This document shows, piece by piece, positions 7,288 to 15,808 of a DNA stretch of 43,389 nucleotides; the first letter of the stretch is position 1, and each line of letters opens with the position of its first letter. The translations under genes were made by a program, and so were the position numbers. This stretch comes from Desulfobacteraceae bacterium RAAP-1. GTDB lineage: Bacteria; Desulfobacterota; Desulfobacteria; Desulfobacterales; Desulfatirhabdiaceae. A model generated the notes under the pieces. That model did not search any database. It saw only the letters and a list, made by a program, of their open reading frames with translations, and had not been told where the DNA came from. The stretch covers positions 1 to 43,389 of the forward strand of contig LKPX01000029.1 of NCBI GenBank assembly GCA_001443525.1. Reading direction: 5' to 3'.

Positions 7288-7611
7288 TCAACAAATAGCA
7301 TACCATTTTTGAAGCGGCCATAGGGTCAATCTGAAAGTCCTGTTCCTGAAGAACGTGTGATAAAAAGTCATCAGGCCATATTTTGCAGAGTGTTCTTTTG
7401 TTTCCAGCAGCACACTCGTATCCGTCGTCTGAGCCGGTGATCTATCTCCGATATCGGTCGATAATATGACGATATCCCGAAATAGTTCATCCAGCCGCGA
7501 AGATATTCCGTACGTTACGCTCAGGGTTGGACGCTCCAGCGGATGGCTGACCGCCGTCGATGAGCTTTTCGTTGTGTGAAGGCTATTGTTGGAGGATATC
7601 TCAAGACTCAT
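7288..7611 (-). CDS. Hypothetical protein, doubtful
   Basis: A 107-codon frame whose codon use looks plausible (for example SSRLDELFRDIVILS), but I recognise no domain. It ends 9 nt past the convergent glucan enzyme gene. Its start lies 37 bp from that of the divergent HicA gene, so a perfect palindrome at 7618-7633 would sit in both promoters. No good ribosome-binding site is visible. It could be a chance ORF in an otherwise empty 369-bp gap. Confidence 0.3.
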   Translation of the reverse strand: MSLEISSNNSLHTTKSSSTAVSHPLERPTLSVTYGISSRLDELFRDIVILSTDIGDRSPAQTTDTSVLLETKEHSAKYGLMTFYHTFFRNRTFRLTLWPLQKWYAIC

Positions 7612-7617
7612 CTCTTG

Positions 7618-7633
7618 ATATTGGTACCAATAT
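7618..7633. promoter_or_regulatory. Perfect 16-bp palindrome, probable HicAB operator
   Basis: ATATTGGTACCAATAT is a perfect palindrome ending 15 nt before the hicA start codon. A looser half-site-like ATTGATACTATTG follows directly. HicB antitoxins with a ribbon-helix-helix domain bind palindromes in their own promoter, so autoregulation is the obvious reading. The binding itself is inferred. Confidence 0.6.
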
Positions 7634-7648
7634 TGATACTATTGTGAC

Positions 7649-7909
7649 ATGGCAAAAATCGGTGACTTGCTAATACTGATTCAACAAAATCCCAAGGACG
7701 TACGTTTTCAGGAATTATGCAGGATATGCGACCATTTTTTCGGAGAACCACGTCAGAAAAAAAGCAGCCATCGCGTTTATAAAACCTCTTGGCCTGGTGA
7801 TCCAAGGGTAAATATCCAAAATTATAAAGGGAAAGCCAAGGCATACCAAGTAAATCAGGTGCTTTTGGCTATCGAAAAGCTGGAGGCCAGCCATGTCACA
7901 AAAAAATGA
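7649..7909 (+). CDS. hicA: HicA family mRNA interferase toxin
   Basis: The 86-residue protein has the small double-stranded-RNA-binding-like HicA fold. His41 in SSHRVYKTSWPGDPRVNIQ is the expected catalytic histidine. Ahead of it comes an N-terminal helix of the type LLILIQQNPKDVRFQELCRI. HicA toxins cleave mRNA or tmRNA until neutralised by HicB. The gene overlaps hicB by 17 bp, the usual toxin-first order. No clear Shine-Dalgarno site precedes the ATG, so translation may be weak, as would suit a toxin. It is probably repressed through the upstream palindrome. Confidence 0.88.
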   Translation: MAKIGDLLILIQQNPKDVRFQELCRICDHFFGEPRQKKSSHRVYKTSWPGDPRVNIQNYKGKAKAYQVNQVLLAIEKLEASHVTKK

Positions 7910-8222
7910 TAAATATACATACCGGATTACCTGGTCTGAAGATGATAATGAATATGTAGGCTTGTGTGCTGAATTTCCAAGTTTGAGTTGGCTGGCTGAT
8001 ACGCCGGAAAAGGCTTTAAAAGGAGTCCGAAAACTCGTGGCCGATATTTTGTTGGACATGGGCATAAATGATGAACCAATCCCTGAACCTATCGCGTGTA
8101 AACGTTATAGCGGAAAGTTTATGGTCAGAGTTCCCCCTGACGTTCATCGAAGATTGGCTTTACAAGCCGCTGAATCCGGTGTCAGCCTCAACCGTATTGC
8201 CAGCTCCAAGTTGAGTCAGTAG
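7893..8222 (+). CDS. hicB: HicB family antitoxin
   Basis: The 109-residue protein has an N-terminal partial RNase-H-like HicB domain (YRITWSEDDNEYVGLCAEFP, then TPEKALKGV). Its C-terminal ribbon-helix-helix segment (about 72-109) reads GKFMVRVPPDVHRRLALQAA, then GVSLNRIASSKL. The first domain would bind HicA; the second would bind operator DNA such as the palindrome upstream of hicA. It overlaps the toxin gene by 17 bp and has an AGCTGGAGG site within the toxin coding sequence. Confidence 0.9.
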   Translation: MSQKNDKYTYRITWSEDDNEYVGLCAEFPSLSWLADTPEKALKGVRKLVADILLDMGINDEPIPEPIACKRYSGKFMVRVPPDVHRRLALQAAESGVSLNRIASSKLSQ

Positions 8223-8246
8223 GCTAAAGGCGGTAGTCAACATCCG

Positions 8247-10475
8247 TCATAGCGCTTCGGCGAATTCTTCAGGCAATTCGTTGTCAATAACGTATATACT
8301 GACTTCCCGGGCGCCCTGCTGGCGGAAGTTCTTGTTGTCAATAAAAGGATCCAGGGCTTTTTCCTTGATGTTGAAAATGTAGCGTTCGTGCAGGGTCTGA
8401 AACAGGGATGTCTCGGTAATGCCTTTGCTTTCCACCCGAATTTCCTGTGTCAGCGTGCGGGATGTGTATTCCCGCTGCACGTCTCTTCGGAAAGCCAGGT
8501 GTTTGGCCAGAACGGTTTTAGCACCCAGAAGGTGATTTTCGATGCTTCTGAAAAAATCTTCACTGATCTCCAGACGGTCTCCGGTATAGACGCATATTTC
8601 TTCGGTGCCGGATTCAAAATTGACCGCGAAAATATAGTTCTGAATGTCTTTGGAAATCTGTTCTTCGTTGAAATAGAAGAGGGATTCCTTGACCTCCTGC
8701 AACACGGTATAGTTGTACATGTGCAGCAGCGCATCCAGAAATCCGGAAGGAATGGAACGGCTCAGATCTTTCCGGATATTGGTGAAGTAGTTATACAGGG
8801 CGTTCATGTTGATGAGGCTGTCCTCTTTGGAACAGCTTGAATAAAATTCGTTAAAAATCTTGATGGCGTCTCGTCCCGAAAACCCGTTCACGCCTTCAAA
8901 TTCGGATTCCGCGATAATCTTGCGCCTGCGCTGCGCCGTAAACCGCTTACGATCTTCCTCATCCAGCCAGGCGGGAATATGCCCCGTATAAATCTCCATT
9001 TTCAGAAGATGCAGGTTGTCATCACAATACTGACGGTATTTTTCCGGGCTTGTAATCCATTCCAGAAGCGCATCGGAACGGGTTTTCAGACGGGAGGAAA
9101 TGATCACGCGGGCGAAATTGTGCAGCACCCTGGGCAGAAAACAGTCATCGATATGCTTGCCAAAAACATTGCGGTAAATGTTGACCTCTGTCTGCAGATC
9201 CAGCACATACGGAATGTTGATATAGGCGATGCGGTCTGAAAAGGACTGCACATCCTGAATGTTCTTCTTGTCTTCCGGATTCATGAGGGCGATGAACAGG
9301 GAATTCACATTTTCTTCGATATCCTCAACCTTGTGAACCGCTTCACTGATGATATTGTGAAGCTCAATCAGGCGCTCGATATTATTGGATTTAATATCCA
9401 TAAGCGCATACACCCCATTGTTGGTCTTGGCATATTGCGAAAAAAGGTACTTGACCTGATTGCTGTCCTTGAGAAGACTGTTGATGCGATTCTGAAGCAG
9501 CGGATTGGTCATGACGTTCTGACGCATAGGCTTATCGCCAGGGTTGAAAACAGTGATGCCTTCCCCCAGTCGCCGGTTGAACTGATAGGGCCTTGCATAG
9601 ATCATTTCGAAAACCTTGCTGGGACTTTTGAGCTTTTTCAGCAATGCCTCGTATAAAGAGCTGCAGATGGTGCAGGGATGGTCGTGGAACACCCATTCAT
9701 ATTCCTTTTCCATAAACAGCTTCCATTTGAATTCGTCATTCTGGAACAGATCGTCCAGAAATGCCCGGCGATAGTTTTTAGGAATCATAAGAATAGGATG
9801 ATCATGGCTGGGACAGGGAACCTCCACGATATCCTCACTGCCCGCGGAAGTATGAAATTCATCGAGAATTTCCTGCTTTCCAATATCAAAAGACGCATCG
9901 GAATCTTCATTGGCATCCTGACGTTGCGGAAGCCGGCTCAGCAACTGGAGCATTCTGTCCATGACCGTATGGGCGCCAGATTCAACACCGCCGCCCAGCA
10001 GCTTGGTATTCAGCCGCCAGACCGTTTCATAACGGGATCCGGCTTCAGTACTGCCATATTCCTCGAATTTTCTCAGCAGGTTGTTCAGAAAGGTGCTTTT
10101 CCCGCATCCCGGAGGACCGTCAAAAATATAAATTTTATTCTGCTGCGCTCCCCGCTTGAGTGCATCTACCTGATGGATCAGGCGATTGGCAAACAGCCGG
10201 TCTGCAAAGAACGGGTGATCCGCGCCATCCACAAACAGCCGGTTGCAGTCATAACTGATGAAATTGATGGATTCCGGGTCGTCCGGATACTCATCCACCC
10301 CTTCGCCGACATAGGCGTGCATCATATCGTGAAATATCTGAAAAATATTCCGCAGTGTCTGTGATGGATTCACGGACATGAGTTTGATAAAATCCTGAAA
10401 AGGAATCGGTGTCCGATAATCCCGCTCGCTGATCATCTGATCCAGGTGCTGAAACGCATATGTAATATTTTCCAT
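8247..10475 (-). CDS. prkA: PrkA-family (YeaG-like) AAA ATPase/serine kinase, paralog 1
   Basis: The 742-residue protein belongs to the PrkA/YeaG family. Walker A GPPGCGKS lies at residues 120-127. A possible zinc site is formed by Cys221/His224 (CPSHDHP) and Cys268/Cys271 (HPCTICSS). A long AAA region follows. The C-terminal PrkA segment contains REYTSRTLTQEIR and ITETSLFQTLHERY, then KALDPFIDN. Family members are stress or starvation ATPases reported to act as serine kinases; YeaG works with YeaH. It lies 13 nt after spoVR and is the last gene of the block, with a GAGGTGG site before the start. The second PrkA-type gene in the locus (13683-15743) is clearly different in sequence. Confidence 0.85.
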   Translation of the reverse strand: MENITYAFQHLDQMISERDYRTPIPFQDFIKLMSVNPSQTLRNIFQIFHDMMHAYVGEGVDEYPDDPESINFISYDCNRLFVDGADHPFFADRLFANRLIHQVDALKRGAQQNKIYIFDGPPGCGKSTFLNNLLRKFEEYGSTEAGSRYETVWRLNTKLLGGGVESGAHTVMDRMLQLLSRLPQRQDANEDSDASFDIGKQEILDEFHTSAGSEDIVEVPCPSHDHPILMIPKNYRRAFLDDLFQNDEFKWKLFMEKEYEWVFHDHPCTICSSLYEALLKKLKSPSKVFEMIYARPYQFNRRLGEGITVFNPGDKPMRQNVMTNPLLQNRINSLLKDSNQVKYLFSQYAKTNNGVYALMDIKSNNIERLIELHNIISEAVHKVEDIEENVNSLFIALMNPEDKKNIQDVQSFSDRIAYINIPYVLDLQTEVNIYRNVFGKHIDDCFLPRVLHNFARVIISSRLKTRSDALLEWITSPEKYRQYCDDNLHLLKMEIYTGHIPAWLDEEDRKRFTAQRRRKIIAESEFEGVNGFSGRDAIKIFNEFYSSCSKEDSLINMNALYNYFTNIRKDLSRSIPSGFLDALLHMYNYTVLQEVKESLFYFNEEQISKDIQNYIFAVNFESGTEEICVYTGDRLEISEDFFRSIENHLLGAKTVLAKHLAFRRDVQREYTSRTLTQEIRVESKGITETSLFQTLHERYIFNIKEKALDPFIDNKNFRQQGAREVSIYVIDNELPEEFAEAL

Positions 10476-10488
10476 AACTCAGACCACC

Positions 10489-12141
10489 TCAGCCTTCTGT
10501 GATTTTTTTGGAAAGCTTCCGGTTTTCCATGGTATAGACCACCCGCTGCCATTGGACTTGCGGCGGACGGTCTTTAGCTCTCAATGCGGCGACGCCGGTA
10601 TCGCTTTGGGGTACGGACGGCGTTACCGAAACAACATCGCTGGTTTCAAGCTGCACCGGCCCTCCCCAGAGATATTCGATACCCATCATGGTGTTGGCGA
10701 TAAATTCAGCCACCAGAGGCTTTTCCTCAAACCGGTGCACCATATAAAGCGTATTGTTTCCACGTCTGTCCGGAAGCACCTCGATAAACGGCGGATGATA
10801 CAGGGTATCCAGCAGCATCTGCCGATAATCCCTGACATTGCGGCTTTTGACATAGTATTCCCACACCATCCGCTCTTCGTTCAGGCGCCGGCCGGCCACA
10901 AACAGGTTGTTACGGGTCACGAAATCCTGGTCCACAAAGGAATTGATGAATGTGAAATCGCTGAAATTCTCCCGCACATGAAAAATGGCCTCACGGCCCT
11001 TGTGGGTGTCGGCGTCATAGTTTTTTCGCTGGATTTCGTCCTGCATCCGTTCGAATTCGTAGGAAAATTTGCCTTTTTCGGCCATATTTTCCACATAGTG
11101 GAACAAACGCATCCCCAGCGCATACGGATTTAATCCCACACGGGGCATGGACGTAACGCCGGCATTCACTCTGGCGAATTCGACCTCATGACTCCGGATG
11201 CGGTCATCTTTCAGAAACAGCGTTTCATGCCAGTAACTGGCCCAGCCCTCATTCATGATCTTGGTCCGGATCTGAGGCTGAAAAAACAGGGAGGTATTCT
11301 GGACCACCTGCATCACCAGCTTCATCCAGCGGTTTTCCTCCTTGTTGACAAATTCCGAATGATCCATCAGATACTGGAGGACGTCCACCCGGTGTTCCGG
11401 AACGCGGGTCTGGCTCTTTAAAAACATAGCCTCAAACTCCGGATATTTCACGGCTGCATCCGAAAAAAACGTCTGCTCACCGATATCGCCGTGATCACGG
11501 ATACTGGCATTGTAAGCCTGAATTTCCTTAACGAATTCTCCGATAGAAATCTTTCGGACATCCTGAAGAAACACATCAAAATAATAATTCAGACGTGCGG
11601 ACTGAGACGTCGAAGGCACGGAATGCACTCTGGAGAGGATATCGAAATACCCGACCAGATTGTCCACCCCTCTGGAAAACTCGATGATATAATCGACCCA
11701 TCGGCCTTTTTCCGCGCGGAGTTTGGCAATAGCGCGCTTGTCTGATAGCGCCTGGCCGGTAAAATCGTCATCCCAGGTATGGCGGAAAAAGAGGTTATTC
11801 TGAAAAAAATCGATATGGGCCAGCACATGATAAAAAATCATGACATTCAGCCAGTCCGGATTGTTGTCATTATAAAATGATATGGCCGGACGGGTATTGA
11901 TAACGGTTTCGTAGGGGTTTCCGGGATAAAGTTCGTATTTCCCTTTTTCCTTCAGGACCTCGACATCGTGCACCCAGTAATCATACAAGGTGGGAATCAT
12001 AACCTTGGGCGACAGTTCCAGAAGGTCGCGGTTGGTGACGATGTATTCCAGCGTTTCGTCCTGAAACCGGAGACCGGCATCGCGGGCCCTTTCCTTGCAT
12101 CCTTCCATAATGCTTTTGGTGTGTTGATCGATGAGTTCCAT
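10489..12141 (-). CDS. spoVR: SpoVR/YcgB family protein
   Basis: The 550-residue protein is a SpoVR homolog. Recognisable parts are the LELSPKVMIPTLYDYWVHD-like N terminus, an HVLAHIDFFQNN segment, NEGWASYWHETLF (about 300) and GLNPYALGMRLF. SpoVR affects the spore cortex in Bacillus. In proteobacteria YcgB is co-regulated with YeaG and YeaH in stationary phase, with unknown biochemistry. The HEL/HxxxF-type conserved His and Glu residues may bind metal; that is speculation. A GAGGAGC site precedes the ATG. The gene is 97 nt downstream of yeaH and 13 nt upstream of the first PrkA paralog, so it is probably in one operon. Confidence 0.9.
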   Translation of the reverse strand: MELIDQHTKSIMEGCKERARDAGLRFQDETLEYIVTNRDLLELSPKVMIPTLYDYWVHDVEVLKEKGKYELYPGNPYETVINTRPAISFYNDNNPDWLNVMIFYHVLAHIDFFQNNLFFRHTWDDDFTGQALSDKRAIAKLRAEKGRWVDYIIEFSRGVDNLVGYFDILSRVHSVPSTSQSARLNYYFDVFLQDVRKISIGEFVKEIQAYNASIRDHGDIGEQTFFSDAAVKYPEFEAMFLKSQTRVPEHRVDVLQYLMDHSEFVNKEENRWMKLVMQVVQNTSLFFQPQIRTKIMNEGWASYWHETLFLKDDRIRSHEVEFARVNAGVTSMPRVGLNPYALGMRLFHYVENMAEKGKFSYEFERMQDEIQRKNYDADTHKGREAIFHVRENFSDFTFINSFVDQDFVTRNNLFVAGRRLNEERMVWEYYVKSRNVRDYRQMLLDTLYHPPFIEVLPDRRGNNTLYMVHRFEEKPLVAEFIANTMMGIEYLWGGPVQLETSDVVSVTPSVPQSDTGVAALRAKDRPPQVQWQRVVYTMENRKLSKKITEG

Positions 12142-12238
12142 AAAGCTCCTCGAGAATCGGGGATAACAGCATCCGCCGGACAGCGCTTGCCGCCCCCGGC
12201 CATACCTTGATTTCAGCGGTCAGAGAACCGATACGTGC

Positions 12239-13621
12239 TTATGAAATGAGCCGTTTGATTCCATCGATCAGACGGGATTCATCGGCATCCTGACTAATGG
12301 TATCCATACGGATTAAACGGGATTTGGATGTCAGCAGATCGGATTTTCTCAGATATCGCTCGACTTCCGTGGCGCCGGAGGCCGCCGATCCATGTGTTGC
12401 AATGGTGATGCCGACACGGCTGGCGTAGGACAGCATCTGCTGAATGGCCGGAATGGCTTCCTTGCCTTCGGTATCCCAGTCGTCTCCGTCCGTACCATGA
12501 AATACATAGATATTATAATCCTGAGCCAGGTTTTCCTTCTGAACGATTTCGTTTACCAGCTTAAAAGCGGATGCCACCATGGTGCCGCCCGCAACCTTTG
12601 AATTGTAGTAGGTGTAAAAATCAGGAACTTCCTTGGCTTCCGTGTCATGGAGGATGAAGCGGGATTCCACCTGCTTTTCATACTGATAAAGCAGCCAACT
12701 GTAGATCAGAACATGCTGCGAGACGATGAGTTCTGTGGGTTTTCCGGACATGGAACCCGAATAGTCTCTCAGAAAAAACACCATGGCCTGGGATTCATAA
12801 TCCTTTTCGCGGGAAAGTATCCGGTATATCTTATCCGCCGGTGATATCAGAAAGCGGGACAGATCGATATTATCGACATCCGGTACATTTCCCAGATGAA
12901 TGTTGGTTTCCAGAATTTTTTTCAGGGTGGCCTTCTTGTCCAGAAACTGGCCGAATCCCCGATGCTGATCCGTCATCTCATAGGTGTATTTGGTAAAGGA
13001 GCGTTTTTTACCTTTTTCCTGCAAATTAGGGAGCTCAAATTTTTCGGTGAGAATCTTGCCAAGGTCATAGGCGCTCGATTCCATTTCATGAGGGCCGTTT
13101 TCTCCCTGACCAGGACCGGCCCCCGCACCTTCCTGCGGCCGCACCGGTTCTTCACCGATCACCTCCCCTTCTTCTCCGTCTCCGGAACCGCCGGACGGCG
13201 AATCTTCCGAAGATTCCTTGAACGAATTGTCGTGAATAAATTTTTCTTCAACGGTCGTAGGAACAACGACAATCTTGTCCTTGCCGCCTTTTCCGGGACG
13301 AATCAGCCGGCCCACACGGATTTTTCGGGGAAATCCATCTTTTTCCCGAAGCTTGTCCCGCTCCAGCAGCTCATCCAGCGACCGGAGATGACTGATCATG
13401 CTGGCGGTAATCGGCCCCATGCCCTGAAGATCGAAAAGGTCATGATGGCTGTAAAATGACCGCGGCAACCGGCGAAAAGGACTTCCATCGTGCGGTACCG
13501 CATCCACATCGTGGGAATCGTCACCGGTGTCGATTTCCTGAAGCATTTTCATACGCCGCTCCGGCGTCATGAGTCCTTCGCGCTCCAGCGTTTTGTAAAA
13601 TACATCGAGTTTGGATTTCAT
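12239..13621 (-). CDS. yeaH: YeaH/YhbH family (DUF444) protein with vWA-like domain
   Basis: The 460-residue protein has the DUF444 layout. The basic N-terminal part is followed by an acidic, Gly/Glu/Pro-rich linker (about 139-181). A von Willebrand A-like domain comes next, whose MIDAS motif is visible in FLRDYSGSMSG (Asp286, Ser288, Ser290). YHGTD-type features appear as VFHGTDGDDWD. AAA ATPases often work with vWA proteins, and YeaH is the known partner of the PrkA-type protein YeaG. Here it has one PrkA paralog on each side. The gap to the upstream PrkA paralog is 61 nt. No strong ribosome-binding site is seen. Confidence 0.9.
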   Translation of the reverse strand: MKSKLDVFYKTLEREGLMTPERRMKMLQEIDTGDDSHDVDAVPHDGSPFRRLPRSFYSHHDLFDLQGMGPITASMISHLRSLDELLERDKLREKDGFPRKIRVGRLIRPGKGGKDKIVVVPTTVEEKFIHDNSFKESSEDSPSGGSGDGEEGEVIGEEPVRPQEGAGAGPGQGENGPHEMESSAYDLGKILTEKFELPNLQEKGKKRSFTKYTYEMTDQHRGFGQFLDKKATLKKILETNIHLGNVPDVDNIDLSRFLISPADKIYRILSREKDYESQAMVFFLRDYSGSMSGKPTELIVSQHVLIYSWLLYQYEKQVESRFILHDTEAKEVPDFYTYYNSKVAGGTMVASAFKLVNEIVQKENLAQDYNIYVFHGTDGDDWDTEGKEAIPAIQQMLSYASRVGITIATHGSAASGATEVERYLRKSDLLTSKSRLIRMDTISQDADESRLIDGIKRLIS

Positions 13622-13682
13622 AGGGAGACGCCTTTTTTTGCAAGTTCGTTGTTCTTGACGGCTTCATCATCCGTCCGTCCCC

Positions 13683-15743
13683 TTATTTCTCGTCTTCCTG
13701 AGTGCAGAAATATTCAATGGTTTTCTGAGCGCATGTTTTACAATACCCCAGTTTATTCAGCATCGTCTGAATCATCCGGTCATGCAGCTTCTGATTTTCT
13801 TCGTTGGTGCGGTTGGCCAGTGCGCCGATCAAGCTTCCGGCGCCCGCGATATCCGACTTCAGCCGTACATCCGTCACGGCCTTGACCAGTTCCAGGTTAT
13901 CCATGAAATCATAATTGGGTTCGACGGAAATTTTCTGCCCGTATATCTTCCGGATAGAAGTTCTGAACGTTTCCCGCTGTTCACGGGTTTTAAGCCCGAT
14001 CCGTTCCTCCACGCTGTTGATATAACGTTCGTCGATCTTGAGCGCCCGGAGTTCTCCGGTCTGGGGGTCTTTATATTTCCACATTTTATCCGGCCCCAGA
14101 TTTTCAGCATCAATGCCGATGATCATGTTCACATAGTTCATGACATCCTTACGGATCGCCAGCGGCTCATCCATATAGGCATTGAACATTTCCGTCATGA
14201 TGCGTTCCCGGTAAAGCCCCTTGGCGGTTTTGATGTCTTCGAGATACTTGACCCGGTCGTTGGCGTCGTTCACATAGTCCAGGACCACCCGTTCAAGGGC
14301 GCGGAATACATCATAGGCGAACATGCACTCGCCTTCATTGGTTTCCGAACTTTCCACCAGCAGTTGGATCGCTCTGCCCAGGTTCCGCTGTCCCAGTCCT
14401 TTTTGCCCGAACCGCTTGGTGATATCCGGATCTTGATTCAGGGTGTCGATGACTTCCGCCAGGGTCTTGATGCTTTTTTCGCCGGCCACCTCTCCGGCCG
14501 CCAGCTTCATGGTTTCTACGGGCGTCAGCTTTTCAGAACGCGGAAGCCGGGAGAGCACCGCGGATATCGACGCCGCATAATTGAGGTTGGGGTCCTGATG
14601 CAGGTACTCCCGCATCAGCGTTGTCCGGGTTTCACTGCCGATAGCGTATGCGGTCAGATCCTTCTGGAGCCGGTAATTGGTGTTGTGCGTTACATAACAA
14701 AGCCGGCAGCGATCCACGATCGGAGCCTCTTCTTTTTCCGACAGAAACCGGTTGAATTCGGAATTGTTGCTGGTGGCGATAATCAGGGTGTCCAGCGGCC
14801 ATTTGAATCCATCAATTTCAATGGTGCGGTTCTGAATGACGCCCAGATACACCTGCACCAGATCTTTTTTGTTCTTGAAGATTTCATCGCTGAAGTGAAT
14901 GCCGCCGCCGCCCACGCGCGCCAGCGCACCCCGGCGTAAATCAAACCGGTAAGGATTATGCGTATCCGAAATGTGCATGAGCCGCTGAATGGATTCTTCT
15001 CCCAGCAGATCCACGGAGGACGACGTGATTTTATCCTTGGCCGGATATTTTCCGGTAACCGTCCCCAGGCTTTCGATCAGCGGCACCGGTATGGTTTCCA
15101 CATAGTCCAGCATATCGGTGATATTGCCGTTCGTGTAATTGCGGATATCGTTCCAGATATATCCGGAACAAGCGCCTAACGGGCGATAATTTTCATAAAT
15201 ATTGTCTATCTCGCCATCTGAAAAACCGATTTCCCGCGTCAGAAACGCCCTGTTTTCATCCGGATCTTCAAAAAGGCTCATGGCCAGAATCATGGGGTCT
15301 TCATAGGTCTGGGATTCTATGGTGGCTATTTTTCCGTAACTGCCGATACGATCCATATGAACGAACCGGAATGTATATTTGCGGTTTTCTTCCTGGAGCA
15401 GAAACTGCCGGTATTTGGCGCAAAGAAAATCCACAAAAAACGTCTTGCCGTTTCCCGGCTCGCCGATCAGCACATAGGCCATTTCCTTGGATGAACCGCC
15501 TTCGGCGGCATCCTTCACATAGGAAACAAAACTGTTCAGCTCATCGTACATACCGATAATATGTTTTTTTCCGGAACGAAAAATACCGAAATCATAGGTT
15601 GTTTTTCCGTTTACCACCACTTTGCTGATATCGTTGTCCAGAATCATCCTGGCGACACCCTGAAAGGCGTTTTCAAAACACCGTTTTCCGGATTTAACCG
15701 CCGACAGATGATACGTCAGTGCATTGATATGACCGTTTTCCAT
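13683..15743 (-). CDS. prkA: PrkA-family AAA ATPase/serine kinase, paralog 2
   Basis: A 686-residue PrkA-family protein. Walker A GEPGNGKT is at 94-101. A PrkA-type segment RGALARVGGGGIHFSDEIF carries the Walker B region, and LIIATSNNSEFNRF lies in the sensor region. The C terminus (MIQTMLNKLGYCKTCAQKT) matches the end of PrkA_C. It keeps the family's N-terminal FGIFRSGKKHIIGMYDELN stretch better than the paralog at 8247-10475 does. The start at ATG 15743 is chosen for the GGAGGGAGG site just upstream; a TTG five codons earlier is weaker. It begins 65 nt after the AMIN-domain gene and is the first PrkA/YeaH/SpoVR gene transcribed. Confidence 0.88.
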   Translation of the reverse strand: MENGHINALTYHLSAVKSGKRCFENAFQGVARMILDNDISKVVVNGKTTYDFGIFRSGKKHIIGMYDELNSFVSYVKDAAEGGSSKEMAYVLIGEPGNGKTFFVDFLCAKYRQFLLQEENRKYTFRFVHMDRIGSYGKIATIESQTYEDPMILAMSLFEDPDENRAFLTREIGFSDGEIDNIYENYRPLGACSGYIWNDIRNYTNGNITDMLDYVETIPVPLIESLGTVTGKYPAKDKITSSSVDLLGEESIQRLMHISDTHNPYRFDLRRGALARVGGGGIHFSDEIFKNKKDLVQVYLGVIQNRTIEIDGFKWPLDTLIIATSNNSEFNRFLSEKEEAPIVDRCRLCYVTHNTNYRLQKDLTAYAIGSETRTTLMREYLHQDPNLNYAASISAVLSRLPRSEKLTPVETMKLAAGEVAGEKSIKTLAEVIDTLNQDPDITKRFGQKGLGQRNLGRAIQLLVESSETNEGECMFAYDVFRALERVVLDYVNDANDRVKYLEDIKTAKGLYRERIMTEMFNAYMDEPLAIRKDVMNYVNMIIGIDAENLGPDKMWKYKDPQTGELRALKIDERYINSVEERIGLKTREQRETFRTSIRKIYGQKISVEPNYDFMDNLELVKAVTDVRLKSDIAGAGSLIGALANRTNEENQKLHDRMIQTMLNKLGYCKTCAQKTIEYFCTQEDEK

Positions 15744-15808
15744 GTGACCTCCCTCCAAGTGAAAGATTTCCCCGTGGCCTTCGATCTACCTGAAAATTTT
15801 AAAATGGT

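Noticed and set aside
9678-10364. 228-codon plus-strand ORF opposite the first PrkA gene
   Set aside because: It is the antisense of a conserved Walker-motif protein; there is no ribosome-binding site or domain.
13782-14939. 385-codon plus-strand ORF opposite the second PrkA gene
   Set aside because: It is a shadow frame with unusual composition; the minus-strand PrkA protein has clear motifs through the whole region.
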